In this document: positions 1-4,940 of the stretch, piece after piece | Numbering within the stretch: the first letter of the stretch is position 1 | Layout: the number at the start of each line of letters is the position of its first letter | Assembly (NCBI GenBank): GCA_023135255.1 | Contig: JAGLTN010000344.1 | Location: forward strand, 1-6,007 | Reading direction: 5' to 3' | Length of the DNA: 6,007 nt | From: Planctomycetota bacterium | GTDB lineage: Bacteria; Planctomycetota; Phycisphaerae; Sedimentisphaerales; Anaerobacaceae | Notes under the pieces: generated by a model | What the model was told of the DNA's origin: nothing | Database searches by the model: none | Seen by the model: the letters and a program-made list of their open reading frames with translations, nothing else | Position numbers and translations under genes: made by a program

Positions 1-419
1 CCATTCATGGAATCACATATTGCATAAGTTACAAATTCCCCTTTCTGTTTAGTTGGACAAGCATATAATTTGTAATCTTGGCAGTATGGATACAGTAAAC
101 CATTCTTTATAGAATTTATACAGGTTTCCTCACTATATCCAGCATTCATTGAATAAAATCCCTTTATCCAACAGCTCTCATAAGTTCCATCCGCACATAA
201 AACTGTACCAGAACTTGTTTGGCCATTAACAATTAATTCATCGTTGTCTTGTGCATAACAAACCCAACCTAAACCAAGCTGTCCCAAATGGCTCAAACAT
301 ACCACTCGCTGAGCCTGCGCCTGGGCAGCTCGAAGTGTCGGCATTAAAATCGCCATCAGAAGTGCTATGATCGCTATGACGACCAATAGTTCAACAAGAG
401 TAAAAGCTTTTTTCATCAT
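1..419 (-). CDS. Prepilin-type N-terminal cleavage/methylation domain protein (pseudopilin-like), C-terminus cut by window edge
   Basis: Reading the minus strand from 419 gives an open frame of 139 codons that runs off the left edge. The N-terminus MMKKAFTLVELLVVIAII is a class III (type IV pilin/type II secretion) leader: a short basic stretch, the cleavage site before Phe6, Glu10 at position +5 of the mature protein, then a hydrophobic helix to about residue 27. The residue before the cleavage point is Ala instead of the usual Gly. Further on, QRVVCLSHLGQLGLGW and YAQDNDELIVNG match the pattern seen in the large planctomycete paralogue families of such proteins. The visible part has eight Cys (41, 54, 75, 83, 100, 113, 121, 135), which suggests disulfides in an exported globular head. 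An AGGAG ribosome site (427-431) lies 7 nt before the ATG at 419; the next ATG (416) is also possible. The gene has its own promoter and is probably unrelated in function to the operon upstream. Its exact role (surface structure, secretion or glycan contact) is unknown. Confidence 0.88.
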   Translation of the reverse strand, partial: MMKKAFTLVELLVVIAIIALLMAILMPTLRAAQAQAQRVVCLSHLGQLGLGWVCYAQDNDELIVNGQTSSGTVLCADGTYESCWIKGFYSMNAGYSEETCINSIKNGLLYPYCQDYKLYACPTKQKGEFVTYAICDSMN

Positions 420-467
420 TCATTCTCTCCTGATTTCAGTAAAAATCGGGAAATACATCTTGTGCAA

Positions 468-496
468 ATTATAAAGCATTTACCTTCAAAAAACAA
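468..496 (-). promoter_or_regulatory. Sigma70-like promoter for the pilin-like gene
   Basis: On the minus strand a perfect -10 box TATAAT (468-473) is preceded, after a 17-nt spacer, by TTGTTT (491-496), which keeps the TTG of the -35 consensus. Transcription would start near 461, leaving a leader of about 40 nt with the AGGAG ribosome site at 427-431. Spacing and position fit well. That this phylum uses the E. coli-type consensus is assumed. Confidence 0.6.
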
Positions 497-540
497 TCTT
501 TTTTTATCCAGTTCCATATTTGGTGATTTTTGCAAATTGG

Positions 541-1644
541 TTATAAAGAATCATATCTTGTGTTTTTTATGGTATCGACCATTGCTTTGAAGTTTTCCAT
601 CGGCGTATCGAGCTGGACGTGATGGGTTGGGCCGATGATGAGCCCGCCGTCTTTGCCGATAGTTTTTAATCTCTGAATAACTTCATTTTTCACATCGTCG
701 GCTGAGCCGAAAGGCAGTGTATACTGTTCGTCAATAGAACCCCAGAAACATAGCCTGTCACCATATTGTTCTTTCACTTTAGCAGGGTCAATGCACGCAG
801 GCTGAATCGGGTTCAAAATATCAACACCTATTTCGACCAATTCTTCAATTATGTCAGAGATGTCCCCATCGCTGTGATATGCAACCTTCAGCTCAGGATT
901 GATAGTTTTGAGTTCTTTGATGAAATTGGCCATTCTTGGTTTAAAAAATTGCCGCCACAGCTTCGGCGATATCATCATACCCTTTTGACTTCCGACATCG
1001 TCGCCTGTCCATATCATATCCACGCCCATCCTTGCTAATTTTTTTGCAGCAGTCAGATGGTAGTTATATGGTATATCAAGAATGTCATTTGCCAGCTGGG
1101 GCTCTGTTATAAAGTCCATCATAAGATTTTCCAATCCGCGAAGTGCCCACGCAGTTTCGAAAATAGTGGTAACAGTGGCTCCAACAATGAAATACCGGTC
1201 TTTATAATTTCGAAGCAGATTTTCGGCATCGAGGTATAGTTTCGGATCGTTCGGGTCGGGCGGAGTATAACTTAAAATACTGTCTTTCTGCGCCAATGGA
1301 TGCTCCGTCATTTCAGTATAAAACCCCTGGCCGAAAGGTGTTTCGTATTTAGCCCCGTGCCAGCCTACGCCCCATTCGTCGGTGTAAGGCTCATACGACT
1401 GATAATAACAAGTTGCCCAGCCCACAAACGTAAGCAGCATATCTTCATCGAGAGCTGTTTCAAGTTGGTATTTGTTTCCTCTGTCATGAGGGTTATCTAT
1501 TACACCATTATCTAAATTAAGTTCTTTCCTTAGCCTACTGGCAAACTCAGGAGTAAAGCTTATCTGAAAAGGACACCTGTCCGTCTCCTGATGATTCAAA
1601 GCTGTTATTACTCGTTCTCTGTGTGATATTTTCTCTAAAGCCAT
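541..1644 (-). CDS. Uroporphyrinogen decarboxylase (URO-D) superfamily protein, methyltransferase-like, not HemE
   Basis: This complete 367-aa protein has no signal peptide or membrane segment and is probably a cytoplasmic TIM barrel. Family marks are VIGATVTTIFETAWALRG-like text near residues 153-170 (FIVGATVTTIFETAWALRG), ISPKLWRQFFKPRM (225-238), HSDGDISDIIEELVEIGVD (257-275) with NPIQP following, and the C-terminal GPTHHVQLDTP (338-348). It lacks the RQAGR substrate-binding motif near the N-terminus that true HemE carries, so a heme-pathway role is unlikely. The URO-D superfamily also holds corrinoid methyltransferases (MtaA/MtbA type), which bind zinc through H-X-C and a later Cys. Here the same places read H257-S-D259 and His341/His342, so the metal site, if kept, is altered. 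The start is an ATG with only a weak purine stretch (GAAAG, 1651-1655) before it. The gene begins 26 nt after the GH2 stop codon, which implies co-transcription. The reaction is unknown; a role in processing a group released from the GH2 substrate is inference. Confidence 0.88.
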   Translation of the reverse strand: MALEKISHRERVITALNHQETDRCPFQISFTPEFASRLRKELNLDNGVIDNPHDRGNKYQLETALDEDMLLTFVGWATCYYQSYEPYTDEWGVGWHGAKYETPFGQGFYTEMTEHPLAQKDSILSYTPPDPNDPKLYLDAENLLRNYKDRYFIVGATVTTIFETAWALRGLENLMMDFITEPQLANDILDIPYNYHLTAAKKLARMGVDMIWTGDDVGSQKGMMISPKLWRQFFKPRMANFIKELKTINPELKVAYHSDGDISDIIEELVEIGVDILNPIQPACIDPAKVKEQYGDRLCFWGSIDEQYTLPFGSADDVKNEVIQRLKTIGKDGGLIIGPTHHVQLDTPMENFKAMVDTIKNTRYDSL

Positions 1645-1670
1645 TTTTTGCTTTCAATTTTTTATGGCTG

Positions 1671-4625
1671 TTATTGCCCGATAAGCTGTATCGTAACAGT
1701 TCCTTTTATTACAGAGCCTCTTTCTAAAGGCTTATATTCGCCCTTGACATGAGGCCTGAAAAACGGGTCGTATCCTCCATTGACATAATCGGCTATCAAT
1801 AATTTTATGCTGTCATCTTCAATATAACTTCTGGAAGTTTGTTTGCCGTCAGAGATAACTTTTACACCAATACCATCTGGATCTGTCAATGATACATAAT
1901 TGATATTGTACTTGCTTGACCTGAAGTCATTCGTACCCGCCTGCGTTGCGTCCAGATACCAAGGCCAATCCGGCTGATGATTGACGGGTAGCTTTAACTG
2001 ATTCGGGTCAGGCAAAGCTTTCGCAAAACCCTCGCCTCTGCCAATATGATCCTTCGGGTAAGCCGTCCACTGAGAATTTCTGTCCCAGCTTAGCAGATCA
2101 CATCTGCGATCAATTGTAAATGTCACCCCTGTTTCTCTTGGGTCAACTTCTTTTTGATATGCAAAGCGGTAACCTAATTTTCCCATCCCGTTAGCATCGA
2201 AAACCATAGTATAAAACCCTTCAGCGTCTTCGCCGTACTTGCCTATTATTTGTATGATCGCTTCAGTTTTTGTTTTGATAGTATCAATTTTCGAAGCCTC
2301 GAAATTCTTCATTTCGCCATTCAACACTTCAATCTTCTGAACGGACCTCTGATGTTTGCTTGCAACAAGAGGAGTTACTGTAAGCAAAGGCCCCGCAACT
2401 TTTATTATCTTTGAATTGACAATAGCTTTCTCGATTAACCCGGTTTTAACATTGAAATGCCATTGAAAATTGTCACCGGTTATCGTTATGCTGTTTGCAT
2501 CTCGTGTTATTGTCGGAGATGCTTTTGCTGGAACAGTCGGCTGTTTTTTCGCCTTGGTTTTTTTACCGTTTTTTATTACCGGCAAAACAAAACGGTCTAC
2601 AAAGAAACCTTTCTTATGGATAAAGCTTAGCTGTACAGTATCGGTGTTTGCAAACAGTTTTAAAGGCATCTCCAGATAGCCCTGACCTCTTGCTGGAATA
2701 TTGGCTTTTAGTACTGCGGTTTTTTCCGCAGTCTTAACTTCGATATCAAGCTCATTAAGATTCGAAAAGTCATATTGGTTTATTATTTTTATTCTTACTT
2801 TGTAACTTTTATCAGGAAGAACAATTTTTTTTACAGGAATTTTAATCGGCGAATATGTTTTTTTAACATGCCAGTATTCAGGCTTCTTTCTTCTCCAACC
2901 ATCAATAGGCCCCCAATCGCCATAGCCTATGATTCTGGTTTGTCCCTGTTGGTCGGTTATATAAAACGTATCCGAAATCCCCGCCCAGATAGAGCCGCCC
3001 AGACAGTTTTCAGATTTATACATGTCGTTCCACATGCGATTAAATCCCTTACCCCAGTACTCAAGCAGACCAGGGTCGGTATAAATCTCCCGACGATTAT
3101 AAGTGTTCAAATGGCAGAACTCAGAAAAAATAACAGGTCGATTCGCATCTTCAGTTCTACCGGGCCCGCCTCGTCCCGGGTAATGCCATACTTGGATTTC
3201 ACAAAAATTAGCATCAGGCTGATTAGTAAATTTCGTAGGTCTGGTCGGGTCAAAAGCCTTTAATGCTTTACCTGAGTTTTCAAAAACTTCCGACCACTTA
3301 CTTTCATTAGCCAATGACCACATTATTATAGAAGGATGGTTTTTGTCACGTTGTGCCATCTCCAGCGTTTGCTTTATAATTAGCTCTTTTACATTCGGAT
3401 CGTCAAGCCTTTTATCTTTCCATTCCGGTTTACTCCAATCAACACTGGCCCAGCAAAAAGGTGCTTCTTCTTCAACGAAAATACCATATCTGTCGCAGGC
3501 TTCGATAAATTCTTCAGCAGGCGGATAATGACTCGTCCGGACGAAATTAATATTTGCCTCTTTAAGCAGCTGTACGTCTTTTTCCCAAAGCTGCGGCGTT
3601 AATGATCTACCCAAAAGCGGATGTGCCTCATGTCTGCATATTCCTCGCAGTTTTACAGCCTTGCCGTTAATAAAAAGCTTTTTGTCGCGAATTTCTATAT
3701 CTCTAAAACCGAAGGTCTCTTTGCCTATTTCAAGCTTTTGGCTGTCCGCATAAACCGTGTAGAAAAGGTTATAAAGATTAGGATGTTCGCAGTCCCATTT
3801 CTTTGGCCTTCTGACATCAATTTCTTCTGTATGACTAATCGTCGAACCCGCGGGTATAGAATTCAGCTTTATAACCGAAGGTGCAGCTTTTACCATTTTG
3901 TTAAGTGAGTCTTTTATTTTAAGTCTGATCTGAAGCTCTTCAAGTGTTTTTTTAGAATTATTCGTAACTCCAAAAGTCACTTTCAGCTTAGCGTTTTTAT
4001 ATACCTTATCGAAACTTGTTTGCAGCTGAACCGATGAGACATGTACCTTCGGAACAGCAAAGAGATAAATCTTTCTTGTTATGCCTCCTAAGTCATGTGC
4101 AGCATATCCTGTTCCTGTTGCAAAGATATTTGCCATTGATTCGGTTTTAACTTCGATATCGATACGATTTTTATCTCCCGGTTTGACGAAATCAGTGACA
4201 TCAAGTTCAAAAGCAGTGAAACCGCCAACATGCTTACCAGCAATTTTCTCATTGATCCATATTTTTGATTGGCTATAGATGCCGTCACATCGAAGCTTAA
4301 TAACCATATTGCCCCAGCTTTTCGGCACGCTGAACATTTTACGATAATAACCGAAATTTTTGCCATCAACTTTAAAGCCTTGCTGCAGCCATTGTCCCGG
4401 GACGGTTATGTCTTCCCACTTCTCATCTAATTTCTCTTTGTTCACCGCCTGGTTGAATATCCATTGACCATCGAGACTTACAACATCGCGGTCAACGCCG
4501 ACAATCATCGCTGGCACAGGCGTTAATCTCGGCAACAAAGATTGATAGTTGTTTTGACCAGCAAAAGCAATTGTTATCAAAATAATCGAAAGCAGAATTA
4601 CAACTTTATAGCGATTCTTATTCAT
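1671..4625 (-). CDS. Secreted glycoside hydrolase family 2 protein (beta-galactosidase/beta-glucuronidase-like)
   Basis: This is a 984-aa retaining exo-glycosidase of GH2, exported by a Sec signal peptide: basic start, hydrophobic core at residues 8-21, and an A-F-A site giving cleavage after about Ala22. Domains in order are a jelly-roll sugar-binding domain (about 45-193, with HDLGGI at 177-182), an Ig-like domain (about 195-312), a catalytic TIM barrel (about 313-595), a further beta domain (about 596-685), a Lys/Pro-rich linker (about 686-704), and a C-terminal beta-supersandwich domain like the small-chain domain of LacZ-type enzymes (about 705-984, with SWDRNSQWTAYPKDHIGR near 846-863). 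The barrel carries the GH2 signature NFVRTSHYP (360-368), the acid/base Glu441 in SLANES, and the nucleophile Glu502 in FSEF. The catalytic set is intact. The substrate cannot be told from sequence; GH2 includes beta-galactosidases, glucuronidases, mannosidases and exo-glucosaminidases. The start is the ATG at 4625, not the TTG at 4631, because AGGA lies 8 nt before the ATG. It leads an operon with the URO-D-like gene. Confidence 0.93.
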   Translation of the reverse strand: MNKNRYKVVILLSIILITIAFAGQNNYQSLLPRLTPVPAMIVGVDRDVVSLDGQWIFNQAVNKEKLDEKWEDITVPGQWLQQGFKVDGKNFGYYRKMFSVPKSWGNMVIKLRCDGIYSQSKIWINEKIAGKHVGGFTAFELDVTDFVKPGDKNRIDIEVKTESMANIFATGTGYAAHDLGGITRKIYLFAVPKVHVSSVQLQTSFDKVYKNAKLKVTFGVTNNSKKTLEELQIRLKIKDSLNKMVKAAPSVIKLNSIPAGSTISHTEEIDVRRPKKWDCEHPNLYNLFYTVYADSQKLEIGKETFGFRDIEIRDKKLFINGKAVKLRGICRHEAHPLLGRSLTPQLWEKDVQLLKEANINFVRTSHYPPAEEFIEACDRYGIFVEEEAPFCWASVDWSKPEWKDKRLDDPNVKELIIKQTLEMAQRDKNHPSIIMWSLANESKWSEVFENSGKALKAFDPTRPTKFTNQPDANFCEIQVWHYPGRGGPGRTEDANRPVIFSEFCHLNTYNRREIYTDPGLLEYWGKGFNRMWNDMYKSENCLGGSIWAGISDTFYITDQQGQTRIIGYGDWGPIDGWRRKKPEYWHVKKTYSPIKIPVKKIVLPDKSYKVRIKIINQYDFSNLNELDIEVKTAEKTAVLKANIPARGQGYLEMPLKLFANTDTVQLSFIHKKGFFVDRFVLPVIKNGKKTKAKKQPTVPAKASPTITRDANSITITGDNFQWHFNVKTGLIEKAIVNSKIIKVAGPLLTVTPLVASKHQRSVQKIEVLNGEMKNFEASKIDTIKTKTEAIIQIIGKYGEDAEGFYTMVFDANGMGKLGYRFAYQKEVDPRETGVTFTIDRRCDLLSWDRNSQWTAYPKDHIGRGEGFAKALPDPNQLKLPVNHQPDWPWYLDATQAGTNDFRSSKYNINYVSLTDPDGIGVKVISDGKQTSRSYIEDDSIKLLIADYVNGGYDPFFRPHVKGEYKPLERGSVIKGTVTIQLIGQ

Positions 4626-4633
4626 AACCAAAA

Positions 4634-4637
4634 TCCT
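4634..4637 (-). promoter_or_regulatory. Ribosome binding site that sets the GH2 start
   Basis: AGGA on the minus strand (within GATAGGATTTTGG) lies 8 nt before the ATG at 4625 and only 2 nt before the in-frame TTG at 4631. The normal spacing favours the ATG, which removes two residues from the longest possible reading frame and puts the basic MNKNRYK of the signal peptide first. Confidence 0.75.
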
Positions 4638-4673
4638 ATCTGAAGTTTATTGTTATTACTTAAATCCGTCTTC

Positions 4674-4698
4674 ATAATACAATATCTTTATCAGTATA
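4674..4698 (-). promoter_or_regulatory. Candidate -10 boxes of the GH2 operon promoter
   Basis: Two -10-like hexamers lie upstream of the GH2 gene on the minus strand: TATACT (4693-4698) and TATTAT (4674-4679), each one mismatch from TATAAT. Neither has a good -35 box at 16-18 nt. For TATACT the -35 position falls inside the palindrome at 4716-4729. A weak -35 overlapped by a palindrome would fit a promoter that needs an activator, but the choice of box is uncertain. Confidence 0.3.
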
Positions 4699-4715
4699 AA
4701 ATTGCCAGGTTTTTA

Positions 4716-4729
4716 TACCCTTCAGGGTA
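4716..4729. promoter_or_regulatory. Perfect 6-2-6 palindrome, candidate operator
   Basis: TACCCTTCAGGGTA is a perfect inverted repeat of TACCCT with a two-base centre. It lies about 90 nt upstream of the GH2 start codon, where the -35 region of a promoter using the TATACT box would be. With a two-base centre it is too tight for a good RNA hairpin, so a dimeric protein site is more likely. The regulator is not encoded in this window. Confidence 0.45.
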
Positions 4730-4736
4730 GTAAATG

Positions 4737-4748
4737 CCCGCGAATAAA
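4737..4748. repeat. Copy 1 of a 12-bp direct repeat, candidate regulator site
   Basis: CCCGCGAATAAA differs at one base from the copy at 4778-4789, in the same orientation and 41 bp away start to start, which is close to four helical turns. Its GC-rich core stands out in an AT-rich spacer. Both copies lie upstream of the GH2 gene and of the candidate -10 boxes. Confidence 0.4.
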
Positions 4749-4773
4749 TCCGTAACTTGTTATTTTTGAATTA

Positions 4774-4789
4774 TTTACCCGCGGATAAA
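4774..4789. promoter_or_regulatory. Near-perfect 16-bp palindrome containing copy 2 of the 12-bp repeat
   Basis: TTTACCCGCGGATAAA pairs at seven of eight positions around a CCGCGG centre; only the C4778/A4785 pair fails. Bases 4778-4789 are the second copy of the CCCGCG(A/G)ATAAA repeat. A palindrome with a central CG is the usual form of LacI-family operators, and such regulators often control glycosidase genes; this family assignment is inference. Confidence 0.45.
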
Positions 4790-4917
4790 CGGTAAAATTT
4801 AATTGGGATCAGTATATAATGGAACGCAGATCGCATTTTATTTCAGCTTTGGCGATGCAACGCATATTTGCAGGGTATTTTCGCAAAGAAGAAAATATCA
4901 GTCCATAAGATTTCCGC

Positions 4918-4940
4918 AAAAAATCTAAGTGTTAGATTTT
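4918..4940 (-). terminator. Weak U-tailed hairpin overlapping the acyltransferase stop codon
   Basis: On the minus strand AAAATCTAA and TTAGATTTT form a perfect 9-bp stem around a CAC loop, and the transcript ends the structure with a run of six U (4918-4923, partly within the stem). The TAA stop codon (4932-4934) is the top of the left arm. The stem has one G-C pair only, so it would be a weak intrinsic terminator and some read-through into the GH2 operon is possible. Confidence 0.4.

Larger units (their letters stand above)
4626..4931. other. Intergenic control region between the acyltransferase and GH2 genes
   Basis: This 306-nt AT-rich stretch holds no credible gene on either strand. Right to left it contains the terminator-like hairpin at the end of the acyltransferase gene, a section (about 4826-4872) with two overlapping short inverted repeats, the palindrome and direct repeats described separately, candidate -10 boxes, and the GH2 ribosome site. 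It is long compared with the 26-nt gap inside the GH2 operon, which supports separate transcription of the GH2 and URO-D-like genes from here. Confidence 0.6.

Noticed and set aside
432..447. GATTT/AAATC hairpin just before the pilin ribosome site
   Set aside because: Five base pairs with one G-C and a six-base loop are too weak and too common in AT-rich DNA to support a regulatory claim.
488..505. A6/T6 inverted repeat as terminator of the URO-D-like gene
   Set aside because: All pairs would be A-U, with no U-tract after the stem on the transcript, and part of it serves as the -35 box of the next promoter. No convincing terminator was found in 420-540.
541..1644. Naming this gene hemE (heme biosynthesis)
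   Set aside because: The RQAGR substrate motif near the N-terminus is absent and the C-terminal half resembles the methyltransferase-like branch; the context is glycan degradation, not tetrapyrrole synthesis.
2775..3263. A 162-codon open frame on the plus strand
   Set aside because: It lies wholly inside the GH2 catalytic region on the other strand, its product shows no recognisable domain, and the GH2 frame has intact motifs here. The other plus-strand open frames between 766 and 4278 fail for the same reasons.
4088..4369. A 93-codon minus-strand frame inside the GH2 gene
   Set aside because: It is another frame of the sugar-binding domain coding sequence, with no ribosome site or recognisable product.
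4626..4631. In-frame TTG at 4631 as the GH2 start codon
   Set aside because: It would leave only 2 nt to the AGGA ribosome site, while the ATG at 4625 has a normal 8-nt gap and begins a standard signal peptide.
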